64,000 bases of DNA from Nelumbo lutea (taxonomy: Eukaryota > Streptophyta > Magnoliopsida > Proteales > Nelumbonaceae). Location: positions 107,195,254-107,259,253 of the forward strand of contig JAKGHH010000002.1 of the NCBI GenBank assembly GCA_022828595.1, read 5' to 3'. Position 1 is the stretch's first letter, and each line of letters starts with the position of its first letter. The translations under genes were made by a program, and so were the position numbers. The notes under the pieces are model-generated. The model saw only the letters and a program-made list of their open reading frames with translations, was not told the DNA's origin and ran no database searches. Below are positions 1 to 11,900 of this stretch, one piece after another.

Positions 1-425
1 TGAGTACAATTAAGTTCAAGTCAAAATTCATCTTTTCATCATTATTGTACTTGTACACCTACTACTTTTCATTATTCAAAGTTGACAGTGTCCCTAATTC
101 CTAGTATTCAGAGTATGTTTAATTCAAAAACCAACATGTGTCATCTGATATATGCGAAAAATCTATGATGTCGGAAACACATGATACATGAAGAATTTTC
201 ACCAAAAAATCAGTACACTAGCATTCAGAGTATCGTTTGAGAGTCAGCATTCATCACCCCTTTGAATCACGTAATACTTGATTTACTAATATCGAGTGTA
301 TTGATAATTTGAACCATACTTAAATGGAAGATTGACAGCACAAGGATCAAATGTAGTTTCATAGAGATTTTTATTCTTGGGGAACTACAGCTTTATATTA
401 TATCTGTTGAGATAATGAAGGTAGA
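1..425. other. AT-rich intergenic sequence, nothing recognised
   Basis: There are no coding frames of note, no paired repeats and no RNA gene visible. Confidence 0.5.
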
Positions 426-427
426 GT

Positions 428-1690
428 CCGTTTGGTTCGTGATCGGAATTAGAATAGGAATCCTTTAGAATCGGAATCGGAATAGTTTATTTCTCCTACC
501 TGTTTGGTTCAAACAGGAATTGGAATCGGGTATCGATTGATGCTGTTTGGTTCATTAAGAGACTGGTATCGGGATCAGCCATGATTTTCAATTTTGCCCC
601 TAATAAAAATAAAAAAGAAGAAAATGCATGAAAATTTTGTAGCAAATTTAGAAATTTTACTTGTAACTATCCACCGCTTCTTCAAACGTTTCCTCCGTCT
701 CACTGTTAATCCACCCATACTCGCTCATGCCTCCAACCAAACCAACGGAGTTCCCTCCCTTGAGGGAGAGCCGCAATGTCAGCCGACACCGAGATGGCGG
801 CAACGAGAATTGCAACAGTGGGCCTCAAACCGGCAAAAGCCATCTCACGGCACAGACAAAGGGCCTCATCTAGGTGCCCATTCTGGGAGTAAACAGCGAG
901 CACGGAATTCCAGAAGACCACTTCTCTTACCAGAATGTTGTCAAAGACTCGACACACAGTCACTACACATCCACACTTGGCATACTTGTCAATAAGCGCA
1001 GCCCCTACAAAGGCGTCCGATTCCCATCCCGCCCGTATGATGTGGCAATGGATTGAGGACGAAGGGGAAAGTGAAGTTGTTAGGGTGGAGACCATAATCA
1101 AACATTTGGTGGTAAAGGGAGAGAGCGGTTTGATGGGATTCATTCCAAGCATAGCCTTGAATGAGAACGTTCCAAGGGAGACATTGTCTTTAGGAATTCT
1201 GTCGAACAAGCAGTGAGCATGGGGTAAATGGTTGCAAACCAAGTAGAGATTAACAAGTTTAGTGGCTACAGTGGTTCTCAAACCGATGCCCGTAACGAGG
1301 AAGTGCGTGTGGGTTTTCTTCCCAGGCTCGATTGCTTTTCCCTCGATAAGAGACTTGGAGGAGTGATGCATAGTGGTGGCTAGCAGTAGCAGAAGACGAT
1401 GATGGTGAAGTTGGGCCACGGTGGTGGTGAAGATCATATAGAGGATGTATGATTCTCGACGAAGGCACGAGTGGCAGATTTGGGGAGGTTCTTTGCCAAG
1501 GTAAAACCCTGGTGTACCCACAGCATCTTCCTTCTGAATTGCACATCCAAAAAATAAAAAGAAACTAATAGCAGAATGGGAATCACATTCCGGGGGAAGG
1601 GGTCGGGAATAGCCATTCCCCCATATGGTGGGCTTCTTTGATTCATTGGGCTTCTTTGATTACGTTTTCACAAAGAACCAACAGGAGAGA
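428..1690. mobile_element. Candidate TIR transposon carrying the PPR fragment
   Basis: The left end contains GTTTGGTTCGTGATCGGAAT followed by repeated GGAATCGGAAT motifs. The right end read in reverse has GTTGGTTCTTTGTG and a GGAATGGCTATTCCCGAC stretch. These are similar but imperfect inverted ends around a captured gene fragment (a Pack-type arrangement). No clean target duplication was found. Confidence 0.35.
706..1546 (-). pseudogene. Pentatricopeptide-repeat (PPR) protein fragment
   Basis: The minus-strand frames look like part of a plant PLS-class PPR protein. Seen: a KTHTHFLVTG-type segment, ATKLVNLYLVCNHLPHAHCLFD, then GWESDAFVGAALIDKYAKCG, VCRVFDNI, VFWNSVLAVYSQNGHLDEAL and REMAFAGLRPT. 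These correspond to about three repeats in family-typical order. Known: PPR proteins bind organellar RNA for editing or processing and usually have 10-20 repeats in one exon. Here only about 270 codons survive, spread over overlapping frames, with no C-terminal E/DYW domain. It is therefore a truncated relic. It is flanked by repeat ends at about 428-560 and 1575-1690, so it may have been carried in by a transposon. Confidence 0.6.
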
Positions 1691-1979
1691 AATCTTACAT
1701 GATATCATAATTCAGACCTATCAATTACGTGTTACTTAATTGTCACTGTCTATATATTTCATGCTTTTCCAAGTTTGGACGTTGGGTCATTTTATCCGTG
1801 TGACAACCTGTGAATTAATGAATCCTCTTCCGACCACCCAGGATCTGCCTCTGAAGAAACACGAAAGTTAATGAACTGCTGACCGTCTAGGTGTAAGCGT
1901 GAAGCCATCAGCCAACGCTAGAGAACCACAACCACCAGAGGAAGCAGACGTGAAATTTCAATTTCAAACATATGGTAAC
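1690..1979. other. Intergenic sequence between PPR relic and SPL 3' UTR
   Basis: No coding signal or clear repeat was seen. It may contain the end of the SPL 3' UTR. Confidence 0.4.
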
Positions 1980-2271
1980 TGGCCTGACTAAAAGGAATGT
2001 GGATGCTCCATTGATATTCCAAGGCCAAGTTAAATATCTGGATTTCAAATTTAAGACAAACTGATTAAAAGAGCTCTTGCTCTTCCCAATTAATACCAGC
2101 ATACCCAATAAGCAACTAAAGGAGTAGAACTGCAACTTAAAACTGAGCAAACCCATAACTTATTTTCAAGGTCAAAAGCCAGGAATTGAAACTCAAAAAA
2201 GAGGTCCAAGCAAAACTGGGGAAAAAAGGCAAGCGCATGGCATAAACCTAATAAGCTCTAAGTGAGTCCTT
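1980..2271 (-). other. Probable 3' UTR of the SPL9-like gene
   Basis: This sequence follows the TAA stop. It is called 3' UTR because the copy at 16301-16729 carries this stretch together with the end of the coding region, as one unit. No unambiguous poly(A) signal was picked. Confidence 0.6.
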
Positions 2272-2912
2272 TTAAAGAGACCAGTGCATTTGGTTATTAG
2301 AAGAATGATACGCCCTTGAGCTCCCAAGTTCCATGTATTGCCTGCTACCTTGCTGAGAAAATTCAAGCTCACCGGAGAACTGACCGTCGACAGACTGAGA
2401 GAATTGTCTAATGCCTAAATCATGGGGAATCTCATGCGAGCTGCTACTACATTCATTTCCCTTGAAAGTCCATGAATTGCTTGTTAAGTTGTTTGGTATA
2501 GCACCATGAGGTGCTGATGATTGAACCATTGGGGCCCCTTCCTCGTTCAAGTTATTTGCTGCAAGATCTGTTGTACGAGTTCTGGAGCCCCATGATTGAG
2601 TTGACAGAAGAGAGAGAGCACAGCCAGAGTCAGAGACTCCTGCAAAACAATCACCCGGAGGAATTCCGGAACTGGTAAATGCAGTCCCACCTGCCGGACC
2701 TTGCAGATATGGGTGTGACCCATGAGAGAAGGCATTGCTCGGAGGGTTCTCTGAGCTTCCCTGCCATAGATGTGGAAGAAATTTTCCCGTAGCAGTTGGT
2801 TGGTTGCCAGGTGGTCGATCACCAGCTCTTATGGTCGGCCACACATCCCTCGATGGCTGTCTTGGGTATGCCGTAAAATCCATCAGAAAGCTTCCAACCC
2901 TGCCGCTAGCTT
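2272..2912 (-). CDS. SPL9: SPL9-like exon 3 (C-terminal region with miR156 target)
   Basis: The acceptor is TTTGCAG at 2919-2913. The exon encodes residues 179-391, beginning [17 protein letters not shown], a stretch conserved in SPL9-type proteins. ALSLLS (277-282) is encoded by the miR156 site. The C-terminal part is Ser/Gln/Asn rich, with an [12 protein letters not shown] motif and a terminal HWSL, then TAA at 2274-2272. A diverged second copy of the last part of this exon and of the 3' flank lies at 16301-16729. Confidence 0.94.
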
Positions 2913-5900
2913 CTGCAAATTAAGAATAAAATTATGTGACCACAAACTATATACACAAAGGAAAAAAAATGAATTAAGCTCCATAAACAATATAAATCAT
3001 GCCCCTTCTGAAGAATGTTCTACTGTCATTGTCTGACGGACCATGGAGAGAGGATGACAGACGTCCATAGCGTGAAGCTAACAAAGATCCAGGTGGTGGC
3101 TTCCTCCGACGCTCATTGTGCCCTGCCAAACGTCTACGACAACTTCGCTTTCCTTGGTCAAATTCAGGCAGCTGATGAAATCTGTAGAGGAACTACCCAG
3201 AAGTCATTAATCTTGACAGCCTCAGAGAACGTAGAAATGGCATTATCTTCTTTTTGTTCATAAATAATAAGTGCATGCTGAATTGAATGTACATGATGTT
3301 AATAGATAAGAATTCCTACTAAAGACTTGCAAGAGTTTATTAATCAGTCCAATGCACATAGCGCATGATGCAGTTTATTGGGGTCTATGCTGTTCAGATC
3401 TCTAATTGAAGCAGAATACTATAGGGTCAGAAATGAAGTCATTCGAAAGAACCTACGAGTAGCTCCAAGAAGTGATCAATGAGATAAAACTAAGATGGTT
3501 TGATTACGTGCATAGAAGACCTTTGACAGCACCCATAAGAACAAGTGATTTGTTGCAAGTTGAAGGGGCTAGAAAGGTAGGGGTAGAACAAAAAGGACAC
3601 GGGTCCAAATAGTAAGAAATGATTTAAGTGCTAATAACAATGGATATGGCGGAATGGCAAAACAGAATTCATGTAGCCAAACCCATGTAGTTGGTACAAG
3701 GATTGGATGATGGCGATGATGATGATGATGCTAATGATGAACCAACAATATCTAGGGTTTATCTGAAGTCATCTATCAACTGTTTAAGCAGTACAACATT
3801 TGATCCATGAAGTTTCATCCCACAGCAACAGAGTACAAGCATACACCAGAATGCTCCAAAAAAACATGACAGCATATCAAGTAACCATTTTTTTGCATGT
3901 TCCAGTATATACTCAGTGAATCAAGTTTATACCAAGGTTTTTAAAATCAAACCGGACAACGAACTGGTCAGGGGTCCGGTTCCCGGGTCAAATGGTCCAA
4001 CTGTTTGAACCGAATGGATGGTCCATTCTGACAAAAAAAATAAAAAACGGCCAAACCGTTGGAATGTTCAAATGGTTCGACCGCCCGGGTCAGCGGTTTG
4101 CTGACCAAATCAACAGTTTTTGGCAAAATAATGGTTCTGGGGTAAAACGGAACTGGTCACCTGATCGGTTCCAGGTTTTTCCAGTCCAACCATCCAGTCC
4201 GGTCCGGTTTTGAAAACCATGGTTTATACATGCATATAGAAAGGGAAGATACAAAATCAAGATCAAATCAATTAATAAATGCATATTTAAAAGTCAAATT
4301 GACACCTAGCTGTTTTCAACTCAGTAACAACGCTAAGTGAAACTATAAATGAATCAGCAACAAAGACAATATAAATGATATAAAAGATGATATAAAAGCA
4401 AATAAAATTTTCAAAAACCCCATTAACTGTCTTACAAAACAGACTTACATTTTTCTTTTGTATTAAGTTCACAGTATTAGAACAGAACCTGCTAAACCAA
4501 ATCATTGTTTTCCATCACTTATAAATGAATCAGTTTTTGTTACTGTATTTTATTAGGGTCTGATCAACACATATTCAAACGACTGAACTACAAGAGAAGA
4601 GACTTGAAGAGTAACTATAGGGATGCCTTCCTTTTAAGTTATTTTTTTATTTTTTCTTGGACTGAGAAAAGGGGCTTCACCCCCCCCCCTTCTCGGTATT
4701 TTATTGTTCAAGGTTTTCTTTTGTTTTATTTATTTATTTTTTTTACTTTTTTATATTTGACAGAAATAGGGACTCCATCCCCTCCATTCTTCTATTTTGA
4801 ATTTTTCTTTTTCTAGTCCTAAAAATAGGCAGATGCTCATTCTTGTTTTTATTTTTTTATTTTCTTTGGTTTCTGATAGGTTCCTTCTTGCTGTTTGATT
4901 AGTAAATTTTCTAATTGCTTTTAGTCTGCAATTGCTCTATGCTTTATTGAATATTTCATTTCATTACTATATTGAGTCTGGAATATCAATATCAATAGAT
5001 TTAGTGACATTCTCTTATAGATATGAAGATTCTCTACGCTTTGGCATGAAGTTTATCATGATCTAGTAAAGACCATTGCCTTCTTCCAAATAAAGATGTC
5101 CATCATGCTATAATTCTAAGGAACTAACATAGGATCTAACAACTTTTATAGTCAAAATCCATCACCTAAGCGCACCTAGTCAACAAACTAGGTGACTGGG
5201 TGCTTCCCTGTGTTCTAGCTTCACCTTGGCACCCTGACAAATGCACTCACTCCTAGTTTATAGAAGGCTGTTCAGGGAGATTGCATCAATTGGGGAGAAC
5301 ATAGGATGATGTACAACATGGACATCATAAGCAAAATAAGGAAAAACAAGTCCCCCAAGCTGCATAATTATGCAACTAAAGAACAGGAAAAAAATAGTAC
5401 ATGGAAAAGGATAACTTGTGATACATCTCAAATCTAAAATCCTTGGATTTAGCTAATTTATATATTGTGATTTCTCTAGGGGTCCATCTTAAGACAGTTG
5501 TATATGGAAAAAAAAGAACTTGTTTTCATTCAAATGATGGGGCAAACCTCCACTAGACCTTTCCCCCTCCCCCCAATTTGATAGCATGGGATTAGTCCTA
5601 ACTCGACCCTCAACAACAATAATAACAATACCCTATCATCACCTCTGCCTTTGTCAAGTTTGCCTCACCACTGGTCCATTAAATATCAGGGGTGGAAAAT
5701 GGATGGTTTTGGTTGGCTTGGATTTTAATTGAATGCTAACCCATCCATTTACAAGCCTAGGGCTGCAAATGGATTTGATCAAATTTGGATTTCGATTCAA
5801 TAAGAATTTCAATGAATTCAAATTCTATAAGAATCTGATGGATATTTTAGTTTGAGATTTGAATTCAATTTGACAATATTATTGGATATCCGATTTGAAT

Positions 5901-8900
5901 ACATTGCAGTGACAATACTCAAGGATGAAAATTTCCTAAAATATATAAATGATTAACCTAGTAAAGAACAAATATATGGATTTAACAAGAAATTATCCAA
6001 GGTAAAAAAATAAAAGAGAAACCCCAAACCTTATGCACGCTGTTCATTACTTGATTAATCCTCTTTTAGTTTAAATCTAGAGAGAGAGAGAGAGAGCCAA
6101 TGGCCTCTTATCTCCTGTCAGTTGTGCACTATGTGGTAGACTCAACAGCAGCCTTCAACACCAGAGGATGCTCAGAATGCCCTACCTCATTGCAGACATC
6201 ACATTACAAGGTCCAGACCATCCCATTGCAAGGGGGTAAGGCAAATGTTAAGGAGAATGCTGCCAGCAGACTAACAGAAAAAAAAAAATGATGAAAGAGA
6301 TGGAAATTGCAGGAAATGCATACTGATCTTGTGACATCTGATTTCAGTCAAGTAACAAGAAGAGAAAGGGAGAAGAGGGAAGACGAGGAGTTAAGATGGC
6401 CAAAAGAATAGGCTGGCGGCACCAGACCTTGTATATACAGATTAGGGTGACCGTACAAAATAAAATAATAATAATAATAAAAGAACAGACTAAAGTGCCC
6501 TTGCGGCACATAGTACTTATTACATCACTCCCCCTCAAGTTGGGGCATAGATGTCAATCATCCCCAACTTGTCACAGATCATAATGCCTCTAGGAGTTTA
6601 CTCCCTTGGTAAAAACATCTATTGTTCCTCAGGCATAATGTATGGAGTACACTTCTCCCTTCTCAAGTTTCTCCCTAATGTAATGTTTGTCTACCGCAAT
6701 ATGCTTGATAGCAGCTTTATTGTCACAATAGAGTGACATAGGAACATCAAAGTGAAAAAACAATTCACCCAACAGGTTCTTGATCCATAGTAACTCAGCA
6801 ACTCCATGTAACATGACCTTGTATTCTGCTTCTGCACTCGATCTAGCCACCACATTTTGTTTCTTACTTCTCCAAGTAGCAAGGTTTCCTCCTACAAAGG
6901 TACAGTCACTAAAGGTGGGTTTCCAACCATCCACTGAGCTGGCCCAATCAGCATCAATGCAAACCTTTACTCTAATATGTCTGTACTTCTTGAAGAGAAG
7001 TCCAGTCCCTAGGAAATTCTTTAGGTATCTGAGAACCCTGTCTGCTGGCTCTAGGTGTGCTACCTTGGGTGCATGCATAATCTAAGGCCACCCACGGCAT
7101 ATGCAATGTCAAGCCTAGTCATAGACAAATAGAGAAGTCTAACCACATGTCTTTAGTACTGCCTTGGATCTTTCAAGGGCTCGCCACTGCAGTCCCCAAG
7201 TTTGTGATGACATCTATAGGGGTGTCAGCTAGTTTAGTTGGGAAATAAAGATACCCTGTTGGGAGCGGGTAACTTCAATTCCAAGGAAATAGCGCAAAGG
7301 CCCCAAATCCTTCACTTCAAATTGTGTAGCCAAGAACTTCTTTAACCTTTGTACCTCTGACACCCAATCTCTAGTGATAACAATGCCATCCACATAGACA
7401 ATCAAAGCTGTTGCACTGCCTGGTGGAATCTACTAAACCAAGCCCTAGGAGACTATTTTAGGCCATATAAGGATTTCTCTAATTTTCAAACTTTCTGTTC
7501 ACCTGTGTAAAACCTTTTGCTACCAACCGAGCCTTGTATCTCTCCACAGTGCCATCTGCCTTATGTTTCATAGAGAGCACCCATTTACACCTCACTGGCT
7601 CTTTTCCCTTAGGAAGGTCTAACAACTCCCACATGCCATTTTTATGTGGGGCATTGATTTCTTCCTCCATTGCACTTGTCCATTCAGGAACAAATAAGGC
7701 CTCTGAAACACTCTTAGGGAGAGGAACACTATCAATGGCAGATAGAAAAGCACAAAATGAAGATGAGATATCCTTATAGGGCAAGAAAGGAGTCATGGGG
7801 TGGTGTGTGGTGTGTGGTGCATGTTCAAACATGCTTCCTTTTTGCAATAGGAAGGCTCAGATCACAGCTTGAAGTGTCAATATCAATATGTTCAGGGATA
7901 TCAACTGGAATAATGGTACCTAGGTGTGGTGAAGAATCCAACCTTAAGAGTTCAATGGCATTGGTCCCATAGCTTTTAGTAGCTCTATGGCTATTGAACT
8001 CTGCTGGCCTTGACTTTTATAATGTTGTCTCCGGAAGACACAAAATGGAGGATCATGAAGATAGGGTAGTAAAACTTGTTTCTGTTTTTGTTTCTCCTCA
8101 ACTGGACTCACCCCCTAAGGGGAAATAGGAAAATAAGGAACATCTTCAAAGAAAGAAACATCCATAAAGACAATATTTTTTTGACATGGGATCAAAGCAA
8201 CAATAGCCTTTCTAAGAAAGAGGATAACCAAAGAAAAAACACAGAATAGCTTTGGAATCAAGTTTACCACAAGGAGAGAGATCATGAACAAAGCACTGAC
8301 ATCCAAAGACACGAATAGGAATCGAAAACATTGGGGCCTTAGGAAAGGAGCTAATGAGAAGACTTATATTCTATTAACCGAGATGGCACCCTATTGATAA
8401 CATAAGCAGCCGTCAGAACAACATCCACCCAATTCTTTTTGGAACATTCATTTGTAACAGAAGTCCCCGAGCAACTTCTAGAAGGTGGTAATTTTTTTCT
8501 TTGCAACCCTATTCTATTGAGGGGTTCTGGCATAGGAGCTCCAGTGATGAGAGCCACATGATACAAAGAAATCTGTGAGATCACCATGAAAGTAGTCCTT
8601 GGCATTGTCTAATTGAAAAGTTTGAATTTCTATCTGAAATTGGGTATAGACCATACGCTAAAAATCTCTCACAAGTTGGGAACTCCTTCTCGTGAGTGCA
8701 TAGGAAAGTAGTCCTTGGCATTGAGGGGTTCTGGCACAGGAGCTCCGGTGATGAGAGCCACAAGATACAAAGAAATCTGTGAAATCACCATGAAAGTAGT
8801 CATTGGCATTGTCTAATTCAAAAGTTTGAATTTCTATCTGAAATTGGGTATAAACCATACACTAAAAATCTCTCACAAGTTTGGGAACTCATTCTCGTGA

Positions 8901-11900
8901 GTGGATAGGAAAGTAGTCCTTGGCATTGAGGGGTTCTGGCACAGGAGCTCCGATGATGAGAGCCACAGGATACAAAGAAATCTATGAGATCACCATGAAA
9001 ATAGTCCTTGGCATTATCTAATTGAAAAGTTTGAATTTCTATCTGAAATTGGGTATAGACCATACGCTAAAAATCTCTCACAAGTTTAGGAACTTCTCGT
9101 GAGTGCATAGGATAAAACCAAGTGCATCAAGAGAAGTCATCAATAAAGAAGATGAAATATTTGTAGCCATTCTCAATTGGAATATTAACAGGTCCCCAAA
9201 CATTAGAATACACAATGTAAAAGGGAAAATATGATCTTTTATTACGTAAAGGAAACTAAGTTCTACAATGCTTACTTAGTTGACACACTTGACACTAAAA
9301 ATCACTAACTGACACAGACTTAAATAAATATGGAAACAAGTATTTCAAAGACTCAAAAAAAAAAAACATATAGCCCAAACAATGGTGCCACAAAATAACT
9401 TGACTCTTACTTAATTGACTCAAAGACTCTAAGACCGCAAGAACAACTTTATTCTCCAACATATAGAGACCATCGACCATGTTCCCTCTACCAATCATCC
9501 TCCCGGAGGCTAAATCCTAAAAAGCACAACAATGTGGAAGAAAGGTTATTGAACAGCTTAAGGCATGTGTAAACTACTAATGAACAAGTTAATGGGTAAC
9601 TCTGGAACATGTAAAACATTGGATAATGAAAGACCAAAAGGCAAAGATATAGATCCTCGACCAGCAATGGAGAAGAATGATCTATCAACTAACCTCACTT
9701 TATCTCTATTAAAGAGAAGGGTGTATGATTGGAAAAAGGTTGACTTACCAGTCATATTGCTTGAGGCACCGGAATCAATAATCCATGGGGATTGCGGATT
9801 ATCAATAAATACATGGAATGCAAAGATCGAGTTACCTGAGGAGGAAGGAAACGAAGTTGAAGGTGTGGATCCAGAATCTGCATGTCTAAGGGCCCTACCA
9901 TATTGTTCCAAATGGTCATCGAAGGAATTGATAGTATCCTCCTTGGGATCAGAACAAAGGGGGCAATCCTGAGAAGAACTCATGGTAGAGAAACCACCCT
10001 GATGCTCATGAGATGCTAAGTTTGTTGAGCTTCTGATTTGGCTTCTTGCTCTACTCTTGTGCTGATTTCTTGCTCAATTCATGTGCCCACTTTGGTTTTC
10101 CATTCAATTCCAATAAGTCTCATGGGTATGTCTGGATTTTTTACAGTGACTGCACAACAATTTCTCTTTATCATCTACCTTTTTCTAGTTTTCTCGCTTT
10201 CTTTTTGAACCTATGTTCACAACTTGTTGAAATAGTTTATTTTATTTTATTAGGGTCTCTTTGGTTGGTTAAAGCCTTTTTATTTTTTTATTATTGTACT
10301 TCGGTTACAGCAGGGGCACAAGGGTCTTTTCCCTTATTTTTGTCGCCCTTTATATTCTAATAGAAGCTGGCGCCGCCAGCACTATTCCATTGCCTCCAAT
10401 CTTTCTTCTCTTCTTTCTTCTCTTCTTCGCTTCTCTTCTCTTCTCTCTTATTTTCAATGATTTATTGCCAAGATGGTATCAGAGCAAGTCTATTGAATCT
10501 GGGCGAACAAGTTCCTTCTTCAAGTTGTTGAATCTGGGTGGAACAAAGGATTGAATTTGGGTTTGATCGAATCAGATCTGCGATTGGTACAGCCCTTTTT
10601 TTTTCTTTTTTTCTTTCCTTGGTCGTGTACCAAGAGAAAAAAAAATGAATCTAAACTACTAAATATCATCAGACCCTTCTGAGGTTTATACCTCTATTTT
10701 GTTTTGGATCGTGTAATCTTGTACTTGCGAAAAGGTGACTGTAGATCACGGATGACCTGTTTTCTCTGCTTTTTGGCTTGATTTCATGTGTGTAAGGATC
10801 TCTCTTAACGATCAATGCTTGTAGACCTTTTGGAAACTTAGTAGGTTGGGACTGTTATCCCGTACAAGTCTGAAAATCAGTTTGGTCATACTTTTTTTTC
10901 TGGAAACTGTTGTTGTTCTTGTGCTCAGATTAAGTCCAAAACCAAAGTGTGTGTGGACTAGTTACTTGTTGTGTGTGGAGCAATTTTTTTCTGATATAAG
11001 GAGGGATCCTAAGTTGAGAATTTAGACTAAAATTCTGTGTTAACCATGTCGTCTGAGAATTCTGCAACTTCAGGGGTTTTAGGAAGTCAAAAAGGAGTGA
11101 GTGGGCAAGGGATATGAGTTTCCCCATGGCTATTATTCCCTTTGATGGTCTGAACTACCTTGAATGGTCTAGGGAAATAAAACTCTACATTACTGCTAGG
11201 GGGAAAATATGATACATCAATGGGAAAGTGAAGGAACCAAGGAACGGAAGTGCTGAATATGATAGGTGGAACCAAGAAAATAGTATGGTGATGTCATAGC
11301 TCTTGGTTTCCATGCTTCCATAGGTAAGAAAGACAAGCAAAGCCCACCTATTCAAAGCAGAGACACTATGCCAAGATATACCAACTGCAAGTTGAATCCT
11401 CTACTTGCAAGCAAGGGGAGAGGAGTCTCTCGTTATACTAGTCATATCCGACATCGATCTGGAAAGAACTTGATCACTATCAGAATGTGAGTTGGAAGTG
11501 TAATGAAGATGCAAAGGCATACAAGTCACTTGTCTCTCAACAACGGGTATTTGCTTTTCTCTTGGGGCTGAATCCTTCACATGGATCAGGGTGCATATCT
11601 TGGGAAGTAAAGACTTACCATCAGTTCAGGAGGTTTATGCCTTAGTTTAGTCAGAAGAGAGTAGGAGTGTGAGGAATTGTACAGAGGGGGAGCCAGTTTC
11701 CCTAGCTATCCGGGAAAGTTCAGATACTAATGTCGGAGGTTCTTTTAAGAAGGGTGATTCTCAGAAGAGAACAGATGACAAGAGTAAACTTTGGTGCACT
11801 CACTGCCAGAAGACAAGACACACCAGAGATACATGTTGGGATCTCCATGGAAAACCTAAATGGACACAGGATTTAGGTAAGAAGTCAACAATTGATCAAG

